Source: Elusimicrobiota bacterium (lineage in GTDB: Bacteria; Elusimicrobiota; Elusimicrobia; UBA1565; UBA9628). From it: a stretch of DNA of 41,089 nt. The DNA is taken from NCBI GenBank assembly GCA_016182905.1, contig JACPFR010000063.1:1-41089 (forward strand). Reading direction: 5' to 3'. The notes beneath the pieces are model-generated. The model ran no database searches, was not told the DNA's origin, and was given only the letters and a program-made list of their open reading frames with translations. Each line of letters starts with the position of its first letter. Positions within the stretch are counted from its first letter, which is position 1. Made by a program: the position numbers and the translations under genes. Positions 30,955 through 39,254 of this stretch are shown in pieces.

Positions 30955-33426
30955 CTACCGGCGGGGCGTCTCGAGGCCCTCGAGGGCGCGCAGCAGGTTC
31001 CCGGCGGTCGTGTAGCGCTTGTCCGGGTCCGGGTCGAGCGCTTTCCGGAAAATATCGTCGAGGCCGGGGGGCAAGCGCGCGTCGAGCTTGGACGGCGGCT
31101 CGTAGGCCTGCTTGAGCTTGTTCATCAGCAGTCCCGCTCCCATTCCGGCGAACGGCCGCCGTCCGGTGAGGAGCTCGTAAAGGCACAGCGCCATCGCGTA
31201 GACGTCGGACTCCTTGCGCGCCACGCCTTGCTCCTGCTCCGGCGCCATGTACTGCGGAGTGCCCACCGCCGAATTCGTCTTGGAATGGCGGCTCAGCGCC
31301 TCCTCCGTCAGGCGCGCGATGCCGAAATCCATGACCCTCACCCGCCCCTCGCCGTCCACCATGAGATTCGCGGGCTTCAGGTCGCGATGGATCACGCCGT
31401 GCCCCTGAGCGTAGTCCAGGGCCGACGCCACCCCGCGGAAAAGGTCCCGAGCTTTCTCGAAGGGGAGCTTTTTATCCCGCTCGATGACTTCGTGGAGGGT
31501 CCGTCCCGCGATGTGCTCGAAAATCAGGTAAACCTCCCCGTCCTGCTCGACGATGGTGTGGATCTCGACGATGTGGGGGTGCCGGAGCCTCGCCACCAGC
31601 TTCGCCTCGGCGATGAAGCGCGCGCGCTCCCGCGAATCCCACCGGATCTCCTCGCGCATCCGCTTGATGGCCACGACGCGGTCCAGGGAGCGGTCGCGGC
31701 CCAGGTAAACCACGCCCATGCCCCCCGCGCCGATCTCACGGCCCATTTCGAATTTCCCGTCCAAGAGTTCCGGAGTTTTTCGGAAGGCGGACAGCGGCGG
31801 GGGCGCCGGCTTCCGTTTCAAGCGGGCGCCCAGCATCAGCATCGTCGCGACCGCGGCTGCCAGGCCGGCGAGCATCAGCAGCGGGGGCGGTCCCGAGCGC
31901 GAGGGCTCGGCCGCCGGGACGGGCTGCGAGTCCGCCTTCTCTCCCGGGAACATGAAGATGATGTCGCTCTCCAAAGGCAGGCTGAGCGCGGAATCGAGCG
32001 CGGGGGCGAACTGGGGGTTCAATCTCGCGGCGGCGCGCAAGGAGGCGAGCGCCCCCTCGCGATCTTTCAGGCCGCCGAGGGCCCACGCGCGGTTGTAGTG
32101 AGCCATGGCGTCGCCCGGATCGGCCGCGACGGCGAGATCGGCCGCGGCGAGCGCCCCCCGGTAATCCTTCATGTAGTTCAGCGCGTTGGCTTTGGCGTCG
32201 AGCAAGAGGCCGTTGTCGGGGGCGAGCTTGAGTCCCGCCTCCGCCGCCGCCAGCGCCTCGGGATAATTCTTGAGGCGGATGTGGGCCATGGCCGCCAGCC
32301 CCATGGCCTCCGCGTTGCTCGGATTGAGCTCGACCGCCTTGCTCAGGAGCCGGACCGCCGCGTCGGCGTCGCCCAGGCCCATGCTGCGCCGGGCGTCGGC
32401 GACGAGGCCGTCGGAGCGGCGCAAGGAATCGAAGGGCGCGGTCCCGCCCGCGAGTCCATACGCGGCCGCTGGCGAGCCGCCCATGGACGCGGGTCCTCCC
32501 GGCGCGGCGCCGGCATCGACGACGGACGGGCCTCCGGGCGGCGTCCACTCCGCGGCCGCCCCCGGCACGCGGCCTTCCGAGAATTTGAGCGTGGCGTAAG
32601 CCCGATCGTTGCGAGGATTGATCTTCAGGGCGGCGACCGCGTCCCGGACGGCGCCCGAATAGTCGCCTTGGCGGAGTCTCGCCTCGGCTCTGCCGCTCAG
32701 GGCGGCGTCGCTGCTGGGATCCCGCTCCAAAGCCGCGTCGAAGGCCGCCCGCGCCTTGCCGGGCGGGCCGGCGCCGTTCAGGGCCTGCCCGAGATAGGTG
32801 TAGAAAGCGGCGGAATCGGAGGCGGCGGCGTTGCGCTCCGCGTATCGCAGGAGCTCCGCGGGAGAGAATATTTTTTTGACGATCGGATCGGAGAACTTGA
32901 TGAAGTCCCTTTCGTAGGCGCTGCGGCCTCCGGGCCGCGGGCGGAACCCCTCCATGGTCGTGCGCAGCCCGCTCTTGATCTCCGAGTGGCGGCTGCGGTA
33001 GTCGTCGGAGTCGGGGGCGAGGGTCTTCTTCTCGACGTCCTTCTGCAGGTCGACGAATTGATAGGCGCCCTTGATGAGGTCCGCCGTCGCCAGCTTGTTG
33101 CAGCCGTCGGCGTACTTGCAGCGATCCGAGAATCCGGTTATTCCCTCGTAAGCCCCGTCCCCGAACTGCTTGTTGAACTCCGTCGCGCGCTCGCGTTCCC
33201 TCTCCGCGAAGGACGGCTGCGGCGCGCTCGTCGCGGGAACGGGGGAACCGGGAACGGGAGTCACGACGATGCCGGCGGCGGCCGGAGGGATTCCCAGCCG
33301 CTCCCTGCGGCGTTTCATCAGCAGATCGAACTGCGCCTGCTCCTCGGCGGTCGTCGTCTCGTCCTGGCCGGCGGAAGGCGTCGCGCCGGCCAAGGCGATC
33401 GCCATCAGGCCGATATGAAGAATCAT
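30955..33426 (-). CDS. TPR-transmembrane-Ser/Thr protein kinase (periplasmic N-terminus, C-terminal kinase)
   Basis: An 823-residue protein. Signal peptide-like start (MILHIGLMAIALAGATPSAG); alpha-helical region with Cys pair CKYADGC; TPR repeats (about 205-265 and 345-490, e.g. AYGLAG...LRRSDGLVADARRSMGLGDAD, NPSNAEAMGLAAMAHIRLKN); Pro linker; transmembrane helix PPLLMLAGLAAAVATMLMLGA (about 525-545); Hanks-type kinase 558-820 with GAGGMG, Lys588 (VAIK), HRD with Asp682, DFG with Asp700, and GTPQYMAPEQ. All catalytic residues are present. PknB-type kinases normally place the kinase before the helix; here the order is reversed, with TPRs outside and kinase inside. It is divergent from a small secreted protein with a matching promoter. 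Confidence 0.9.
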   Translation of the reverse strand: MILHIGLMAIALAGATPSAGQDETTTAEEQAQFDLLMKRRRERLGIPPAAAGIVVTPVPGSPVPATSAPQPSFAERERERATEFNKQFGDGAYEGITGFSDRCKYADGCNKLATADLIKGAYQFVDLQKDVEKKTLAPDSDDYRSRHSEIKSGLRTTMEGFRPRPGGRSAYERDFIKFSDPIVKKIFSPAELLRYAERNAAASDSAAFYTYLGQALNGAGPPGKARAAFDAALERDPSSDAALSGRAEARLRQGDYSGAVRDAVAALKINPRNDRAYATLKFSEGRVPGAAAEWTPPGGPSVVDAGAAPGGPASMGGSPAAAYGLAGGTAPFDSLRRSDGLVADARRSMGLGDADAAVRLLSKAVELNPSNAEAMGLAAMAHIRLKNYPEALAAAEAGLKLAPDNGLLLDAKANALNYMKDYRGALAAADLAVAADPGDAMAHYNRAWALGGLKDREGALASLRAAARLNPQFAPALDSALSLPLESDIIFMFPGEKADSQPVPAAEPSRSGPPPLLMLAGLAAAVATMLMLGARLKRKPAPPPLSAFRKTPELLDGKFEMGREIGAGGMGVVYLGRDRSLDRVVAIKRMREEIRWDSRERARFIAEAKLVARLRHPHIVEIHTIVEQDGEVYLIFEHIAGRTLHEVIERDKKLPFEKARDLFRGVASALDYAQGHGVIHRDLKPANLMVDGEGRVRVMDFGIARLTEEALSRHSKTNSAVGTPQYMAPEQEQGVARKESDVYAMALCLYELLTGRRPFAGMGAGLLMNKLKQAYEPPSKLDARLPPGLDDIFRKALDPDPDKRYTTAGNLLRALEGLETPRR

Positions 33427-33437
33427 GGCTGTTCCTC

Positions 33438-33466
33438 AGTGTAGTCGGCCTTCGCGGCATTGTCAA
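33438..33466 (-). promoter_or_regulatory. Kinase promoter, TTGACA-17-TACACT
   Basis: Minus strand: consensus -35 TTGACA (33466-33461), a 17-bp spacer, and TACACT (33443-33438). The ATG is 11 nt further at 33426 with GAGGAA as Shine-Dalgarno. It is the mirror image of the plus-strand promoter at 33476-33504. Confidence 0.75.
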
Positions 33467-33475
33467 TGAGGGCCC

Positions 33476-33504
33476 TTGACAACGCCCGGGCGGGAGTTTA
33501 CACT
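33476..33504 (+). promoter_or_regulatory. Promoter of the small secreted protein gene, TTGACA-17-TACACT
   Basis: Consensus -35 TTGACA (33476-33481), 17-bp spacer, TACACT (33499-33504); start near 33511. A GGAAGGG Shine-Dalgarno precedes the ATG at 33537. The two divergent -35 boxes form the inverted repeat TGTCAA-N9-TTGACA (33461-33481). Confidence 0.78.
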
Positions 33505-33536
33505 GGAAAAAGGTCCGGTGTGGAAGGGATTAATCC

Positions 33537-33845
33537 ATGAGATCCACGATCGCCTTGCTCGCTCTCGCCCTGACGCTCGGCGCCGCGCTGCCCGCGGCCG
33601 CCCAAGAGCATCCCGACGTCGTTTACCAGAACGCTCTTCTCGCCCGCGCGCTGTCGCCCGCGGACAAGGGTATCTGCGACGAGAAGGCAGGCGCGAAGGA
33701 TTCCGCCGCCCGCGACGCCTGCCGCGTCACCCGTCTCTTCATCTCCGACATCAACGCCGGCCAGGATAAGGGATTCCCGCCGATGACGGACATCAAGTAC
33801 GCGGTCAATAAAGAGGAAAAGGGAAAAATCCTGGACCGCATATAG
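33537..33845 (+). CDS. Small secreted protein of unknown function
   Basis: A 102-residue protein. Signal peptide MRSTIALLALALTLGAALPAAAQ, leaving a mature part of about 79 residues. The mature protein is hydrophilic, has two cysteines (CDEKAGAKDSAARDAC), which could form a disulfide in the periplasm, and ends in MTDIKYAVNKEEKGKILDRI. I recognise no family. It has the best-formed promoter of the window (TTGACA-17-TACACT) and a good Shine-Dalgarno, so it may be highly expressed. It is divergent from the TPR kinase and shares its promoter architecture, so it could report to the kinase's periplasmic TPR domain; this is inference from position. It ends 22 bases before the convergent receiver gene. 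Confidence 0.8.
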   Translation: MRSTIALLALALTLGAALPAAAQEHPDVVYQNALLARALSPADKGICDEKAGAKDSAARDACRVTRLFISDINAGQDKGFPPMTDIKYAVNKEEKGKILDRI

Positions 33846-33867
33846 GCGCCCGTCCCTTCTTGAGGAC

Positions 33868-34230
33868 CTAGCCGAGCAGCTCGAGCGCCTTCGCGACCAG
33901 CTCGGACGGGAGGAACGGCTTCTGCATATACGATATCCCGCCGTCCCGCAGCTCGAGCGGCAAGGGATCGGTCGAGATCAGGATGATCTTGAGCGCGGGG
34001 CGCGCGGCGCGCGCCTTGGCGATCAGGCCGGCGCCGTCGAGCCGCGGCATCATCAGGTCGGTGATGAGCAGCCCGATCTCGCCGGCTCCGTCGGCTTCGA
34101 AGGCGGCGAGGGCCTCGACGCCGTCCGCGGCCGCCACCACCTTGATGATCCCGGCCTGGGCGAATGCTCGGACCATGAGGCCGCGGATCGGGGTGTTGTC
34201 GTCGGCGAACAGAACGACCGGCGCGTCCAC
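33868..34230 (-). CDS. Stand-alone response-regulator receiver domain
   Basis: A 120-residue CheY-like receiver without an output domain. The acidic pocket is Asp10-Asp11 (LFADDN), the phosphoacceptor Asp58 (LLITDLMMPRLDG), the switch Ser86 (ILISTD) and Lys104 (MQKPF). It would relay phosphate or act by protein-protein contact. It starts four bases after the stop of the XRE regulator gene, so the two form a tight operon. No histidine kinase is encoded in the window, so its phosphodonor is elsewhere. Whether it acts with the neighbouring regulator or the nearby Ser/Thr kinase is not shown by the sequence. Confidence 0.9.
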   Translation of the reverse strand: MDAPVVLFADDNTPIRGLMVRAFAQAGIIKVVAAADGVEALAAFEADGAGEIGLLITDLMMPRLDGAGLIAKARAARPALKIILISTDPLPLELRDGGISYMQKPFLPSELVAKALELLG

Positions 34231-34234
34231 GTGG

Positions 34235-34585
34235 TCAGCTCCCGTTGGTCCGCAGGTCTTTGAGCTCGGCGGCCAGATGGCGGAGGGTCGAAAAGAGAAG
34301 CTGGCGCTCGGGCTCGGTGCGGGCGCGCAAAAGCAGGTCGATCTTCCGGGAAATGGTCCCTTTTTCCGTCGGGCGCCCGCTCTTGAACAGATGGGCCATG
34401 TCGACGTCGAGGGCGGCGGCGATCGCCGACAAAGTCGCGAGGCTGGCCTTCTTGTGGCCGCGCTCGATCATCCCGATGAAGGCGGGATGGCGCGACGAGC
34501 CTTCCGCCAGGTCCTCGAGCGTCATTCCGAGCTCGAGCCTGCGGTCGCGAATCCCTCTTCCCACGGCGGCGTAGATGGGCTCCAT
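34235..34585 (-). CDS. XRE-family HTH transcriptional regulator
   Basis: A 116-residue protein. A Cro/C1-type helix-turn-helix covers residues ~6-66 (VGRGIRDRRLELGMTLEDLAEGSSRHPAFIGMIERGHKKASLATLSAIAAALDVDMAHLF), with the usual GMTLEDLAE helix 2 and recognition helix. The C-terminal helix-rich ~50 residues (SRKIDLLLRARTEPERQLLFSTLRHL) may dimerise. The start is ATG 34585, because homology begins there and an extended -10 (TGATAGATT) lies 10 nt upstream; an ATG at 34627 would add 14 residues overlapping that box. It is followed four bases later by the receiver gene. Its target is unknown; autoregulation is common in the family. Confidence 0.85.
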   Translation of the reverse strand: MEPIYAAVGRGIRDRRLELGMTLEDLAEGSSRHPAFIGMIERGHKKASLATLSAIAAALDVDMAHLFKSGRPTEKGTISRKIDLLLRARTEPERQLLFSTLRHLAAELKDLRTNGS

Positions 34586-34595
34586 CGTGAGCCCA

Positions 34596-34601
34596 AATCT
34601 A
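34596..34601 (-). promoter_or_regulatory. Extended -10 of the XRE-receiver operon
   Basis: TGATAGATT on the minus strand (hexamer TAGATT at 34601-34596) ends 10 nt before the ATG at 34585. It belongs to the same TGATAG-type as the lptF and gluzincin boxes. Confidence 0.4.
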
Positions 34602-34643
34602 TCAATACCCCTGAGAAGAATGAACATCCCACAGGGAGTAATT

Positions 34644-34668
34644 AAAATAAGCCTTTTGGGCTTGTTTT
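34644..34668 (-). terminator. Intrinsic terminator after the ferredoxin-NADP reductase gene
   Basis: On the minus strand AAAACAAGCC pairs with GGCTTATTTT around loop CAAAA (AAGCC/GGCTT plus AAAA/TTTT across a C-A mismatch), followed by AATTA. It lies about 75 bases after the reductase stop at 34742 and before the XRE promoter. The stem is short but the A/T tracts are typical. Bases 34669-34741 hold nothing else recognisable. Confidence 0.65.
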
Positions 34669-34741
34669 AGCGCGGGGTCTTGAGTCTCCGCGATAGACGG
34701 CTCTGGGCAGAGTCTAGCACGACCGGCGGCCCGGACCTAGT

Positions 34742-36124
34742 CTATTTCGGGGCAACGGCGGCGAACATCGATTCGACGCTGGTGAACTTCTCGCGGATCT
34801 TTCCGGCCTTGGTGCCGTTGGCTTTTTCCAAGGCGTCGAGCATCTGCCAGTCGACGAAGCTCAGCGCGCGGACCTTCTTGTCGGCGAGCAGGCGCAAAGT
34901 GGCCTCGAGCGAGGCGTCGGCGGCGGCCGGGACGGCTCCCGCCTTGACGTCGGCGAGCAGGGAGTGCACCGTCGCGACGGAGTCCGCGCGGTTGGTGCCG
35001 ATCAGCCCCGAGGGGCCGCGCTTGGCCCAACCGACCACGTACTGGCCGGGCAAAGCGGGCTTGCCGGTCTCGGGGACGACGCGGCCGTCGGCGTGCGGGA
35101 TGTGGCCCGATCTCTCGTCGAAGGGGACGCCCGGGATCGGGATGCCGCGGTAGCCGACCGAGCGGAGCACGAGGCCGACCTTGATCGTCTCGAAGGTCCC
35201 GGTGCCGACCGCCTTGACGCCGCCTTTCCCGTCGTCGACGAGCTCGTTCTTCTCGAGGCGCAGCGCGTTCACGCGGCCGTTCTCGCCCGTCAGCTCGACC
35301 GGCGAGACGAGGAAGCGAAGGCGCACCTTGCGCTCCTTGAAGCCGTGGCCCTTCTTCGCCTGCGCCTGCACGTACTCCGTCTTCTTCTTCGCCGCCGGAT
35401 CCTTGATCGACGCCGGGTCGATCGCCGCCTCGGCGCCGTCCACGACGAGATCGGAGGCGCTGAGGCCGCCGATCTCCTCGATCTCGGCCAGCGAGTAGGC
35501 GGCCTCGGCCGGGCCGCGGCGGCCGAGCAGCCAGACGGTCTTGACGCGGCTCTTGCGCAGGGCGTCGAGGGCGTAGGCCGCGATGTCGGTCTTGGCCAGC
35601 CCCTCGGCGTCGCAGGCGAGCAGGCGCGCGACGTCCATCGCGACGTTGCCGACGCCGACGATGGCGACGGCGTCCGTGCCCAGGTCGAAGCTCCGGTCGC
35701 GATGGTCGGGATGGCCGTTGTACCAGCCGACGAACTCGGTGGCGGAGTGCGAGCCCGCGAGCTCCTCGCCGGGTACGCCCATGTGGCGGTCGCTCTCGCA
35801 GCCGACGGCGTAGATCACGGCGTCGTGGCGGGCGGCCAGCTCCGCGGCGGAGATGTCCCGGCCGAGCTTGACCCCGCCGAAGAAGCGCACGCGCGGGTCC
35901 TGGGCCGTGCGTTCGTAGACGGCGGCCACGGACTTGATCTTCTGGTGATCGGGGGCGACGCCGCCGCGCACGAGTCCGTACGGGGTCGGCAGGCGGTCGA
36001 ACAGGTCCACGCGCACGGTCAGCCCGGGGGCCTTGAGCAGGGCCTCGGCGGCGTAGAAGCCGGAGGGGCCGGCTCCGACGACGGCGACGGCGAGGGGGCG
36101 CTGCGGCGTTCCGAGTTCGGACAT
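34742..36124 (-). CDS. FAD-dependent ferredoxin/adrenodoxin-type NADP reductase (FprA-like)
   Basis: A 460-residue flavoprotein. The FAD-binding GAGPSG is at residues 17-22, followed by FDRLPTPYGLVRGGVAPDHQKIK, the hallmark of adrenodoxin reductase/FprA. The NADP-binding part has VGVGNVAMDVARLL and LLGRRGP; FVGWYNGHPDH and GYRGIPIPGVPFDE also match. It transfers electrons between NADPH and a ferredoxin in the cytoplasm. The final ~70 residues (ADVKAGAVPAAADASLEATLRLLADKKV...) form a helical tail common to longer members. Start ATG 36124, 51 bases after the GT2 stop on the same strand, so it could be read from the sugar-nucleotide operon. A terminator follows at 34644-34668. Confidence 0.92.
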   Translation of the reverse strand: MSELGTPQRPLAVAVVGAGPSGFYAAEALLKAPGLTVRVDLFDRLPTPYGLVRGGVAPDHQKIKSVAAVYERTAQDPRVRFFGGVKLGRDISAAELAARHDAVIYAVGCESDRHMGVPGEELAGSHSATEFVGWYNGHPDHRDRSFDLGTDAVAIVGVGNVAMDVARLLACDAEGLAKTDIAAYALDALRKSRVKTVWLLGRRGPAEAAYSLAEIEEIGGLSASDLVVDGAEAAIDPASIKDPAAKKKTEYVQAQAKKGHGFKERKVRLRFLVSPVELTGENGRVNALRLEKNELVDDGKGGVKAVGTGTFETIKVGLVLRSVGYRGIPIPGVPFDERSGHIPHADGRVVPETGKPALPGQYVVGWAKRGPSGLIGTNRADSVATVHSLLADVKAGAVPAAADASLEATLRLLADKKVRALSFVDWQMLDALEKANGTKAGKIREKFTSVESMFAAVAPK

Positions 36125-36175
36125 AGGGGGGCTAGGCTACAAAGTTGCGCGGCCTAAGGCCAGCAGGCGGCGGGG

Positions 36176-36913
36176 TCAGCGGCCGGAGAGCAGGCGCAGG
36201 ATCAGCGACAGGTGGCGGCGGAGCTCGCGGCCGCGCTGGAGCTTGGAGACGCCGGCGGTCCGGGCTCGCAGCGGCGCCGGGACCTCGGCGACGACGCGCC
36301 GGTCGATCATCGCGCGGGCGGCGATCTCGGCGTTGATCTCGAAGCCGTTCGAGACGATGTCGAGGTCCCTTATAAAGGCGGTCCGGTAGAGCCGCAGGAC
36401 GGGGGTGTAGGCCGTCAGGCGCATGCCGAACAGGCCGCGGTACAGGGCGTTGATCATCAGGCTCGGCAGCGCCCGCACCCAGGACACCCCGGCCATGTCG
36501 CCGGGGCGCAGGTAGGGCGAGCCGGAGACGAGGTCGGCCTTCGCGGCGATCCCCGCTGCCAGCATGTCCTTGAGCGCGGCGGGCGGGAAGGTGAGGTCGG
36601 CGTCGAGCGTGGCGATCCACTCGCCGCGCGCCTCGGACATCCCGGCGCGGATGGCGCCGCCCATGCCGCGGTTGGGGGCGAGCTTCACGAGACGGACGTC
36701 CTTGCGCGTCATCAGAAGCTCGGCCGCCTTCGAGGACGTGTCATCAAGGGATCCGTCGTCGACGATCACCACCTCGTAGGCGGCGCCCAGCGCGTCGAGG
36801 GCGGGGAACAGATCACGGTCGTACCGGGCGATGTTGCCGGCTTCGTTGTGGCAAGGGAGGACGACGGTCAGGACTGGGTTCAGCCGCCCTCCAACGGCGT
36901 GTGGAAGCGGCAT
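36176..36913 (-). CDS. GT2 glycosyltransferase, dolichyl/polyprenyl-phosphate mannosyltransferase-like
   Basis: A 245-residue GT-A fold protein. It opens with LTVVLPCHNEAGNIARY, then VVIVDDGSLDDTS, KLAPNRGMGGAIRAGM and TLDADLTFPP. The last holds the DAD metal/nucleotide site (about Asp104-Asp106). It ends without transmembrane helices, like soluble DPM1. It would move a sugar from a nucleotide donor to polyprenyl phosphate on the cytoplasmic face. The donor may be UDP-xylose or another sugar made by the operon; a GT39-like enzyme elsewhere in the window could use such a lipid-linked sugar. The ATG at 36913 begins 20 bases after the UDP-xylose synthase stop; longer in-frame starts overlap that gene and lack homology. 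Confidence 0.88.
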   Translation of the reverse strand: MPLPHAVGGRLNPVLTVVLPCHNEAGNIARYDRDLFPALDALGAAYEVVIVDDGSLDDTSSKAAELLMTRKDVRLVKLAPNRGMGGAIRAGMSEARGEWIATLDADLTFPPAALKDMLAAGIAAKADLVSGSPYLRPGDMAGVSWVRALPSLMINALYRGLFGMRLTAYTPVLRLYRTAFIRDLDIVSNGFEINAEIAARAMIDRRVVAEVPAPLRARTAGVSKLQRGRELRRHLSLILRLLSGR

Positions 36914-36933
36914 TTCCTCGCCATATGGCTCGG

Positions 36934-37865
<932 letters not shown>

Positions 37866-37869
<4 letters not shown>

Positions 37870-39185
37870 GGGCGGCCCACGCCGGCGTAGTCGAAGCCCA
37901 GCGCGCGCGCCTTCTCCGGGTCGAAGAGGTTTCGCCCGTCGAGGAGCACGGCGGTACGCATCAGCTTCTTGGCGCGGGCGAGGTCCAGGTCCTTGAAGCG
38001 CGGCCATTCGGTCACGATCGCCAGGGCGTCGCAGCCCTTGATCGCGTCGTACTCGTCCTTGGCGAAGTGCACCCCCTTGAACTCGGGGAGGACCTTGGCG
38101 CGCTCCATCGCGACGGGGTCGAAGGCGCGGACCTTGACGCCGCGGGCGCGCAGGCCGGCGACGACCTCGAGCGAGGGGGCGTAGCGCATGTCGTCGGTAT
38201 TGGGCTTGAACGCGAGGCCGAGGACCGCGACGGTCTTGCCCTCGAGGTTCCAGAGCTTCTCCTCGATCTTTCGGGATACCCAGGAGAGCTGGAGCGCGTT
38301 GATCTCCTGGACGGCTTTGAGGAGCTTGAAGTCGTAGCCCTTCTGCTTGCTGATCCAGTAGAAGGCCTCGAGGTCCTTCGGGAAGCAGAAGCCGCCGAAG
38401 CCGATGCCCGCGTTGAGGAACATCGGGCCGATGCGGCGGTCGAGCCCCATGCCCTGGGCGACCATCTTCACGTCCGCGCCGACCTTCTCGCACAGGGCGG
38501 AGACCGCGTTGATGTAGGAGATCTTGGTCGCGAGGAAGGAGTTCGACGCGTGCTTGATCAGCTCCGCGCTCTTGAGGTCGGTGACGAGTATCGTTGCCTT
38601 TAATGGCGCATAGATCTCGCGCATCAAGGTCTCGGCGCGCTTGGAGGACACGCCGAGCACCACCCGGTCGGGCTTCATGAAATCCTTGACCGCGGACCCT
38701 TCGCTCAGGAACTCGGGGTTCGACACGACGTCGTAGGGGGTGCCCTTCTTGTTGAAGCGCTGGATCGTCTTCGAGACCCAGTCTCCGGTCTCGACCGGGA
38801 CCGTGGATTTGTCCACGATCACGGTGTAGCCGGTCATGTGCTTGGCGACCGTCTCGGCCACGTGCTCCACGGCGGAGAGGTCGGCGGAGCCGTCGGCGCG
38901 GGGAGGGGTTCCCACGGCTATAAAAACAACGGAAGCGCGGCGTCCCTTATACAGGAGGCCTTCCTCCACAGAGGCCGCGAAGGTCAAATGGCCGGACTTC
39001 ACGACGCGCTTGAACACCTCGTCGAGGCCGGGCTCGTGGATCGGGACCTTCCCGGCCTTCAGGGACTTGAGCTTGCGCGGGTCGGAGTCGACGCAGACCA
39101 CGCGGTGGCCGATCTCGGCCAGGCAGGAACCGGTGACCAGGCCGACGTAGCCGGCGCCTACGACGCAGACATCATGGCTCTTCAT
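37866..39185 (-). CDS. UDP-glucose 6-dehydrogenase
   Basis: A 439-residue protein of normal length. The N-terminal NAD site is GAGYVGL (10-16). The catalytic part includes [11 protein letters not shown], Lys211 and Asn215 in [20 protein letters not shown], and nucleophile Cys267 with Lys270 in [23 protein letters not shown] in the C-terminal UDP-binding domain is typical. It oxidises UDP-glucose to UDP-glucuronate with two NAD+. It is the first gene of the operon with UDP-xylose synthase and the GT2 enzyme, and lies divergent to a related UDP-HexNAc dehydrogenase with a 69-bp gap. A possible promoter is TTGTCC-17-AAGAAT on the minus strand, giving a short leader before ATG 39185; it is weak. 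Confidence 0.95.
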
Positions 39186-39219
39186 AGGGAGGGACGCATT
39201 CTTTCATAAATAGCGGGGA

Positions 39220-39248
39220 TGGACAAGTCCTGCCCCATCCTCTATACT
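39220..39248 (+). promoter_or_regulatory. Promoter of the UDP-HexNAc dehydrogenase gene, leaderless
   Basis: TGGACA (39220-39225), 17-bp spacer, TATACT (39243-39248), then CTCGCC and GTG at 39255. With both hexamers near consensus and only 6 nt to the start codon, transcription should begin at the GTG. An upstream in-frame ATG (39219) overlaps the -35 box and cannot be the start from this promoter. Confidence 0.7.
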
Positions 39249-39254
39249 CTCGCC

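Noticed and set aside
30931-30961. Direct repeat GGCCTACCG (30931-30939 and 30953-30961) near the kinase stop
   Set aside because: Short and GC-rich, partly inside the coding sequence; too weak to call an operator or attachment site.
39219-39254. An upstream ATG for the UDP-HexNAc dehydrogenase
   Set aside because: It overlaps the -35 box of a near-consensus promoter and adds 12 residues not expected before the NAD-binding fold.
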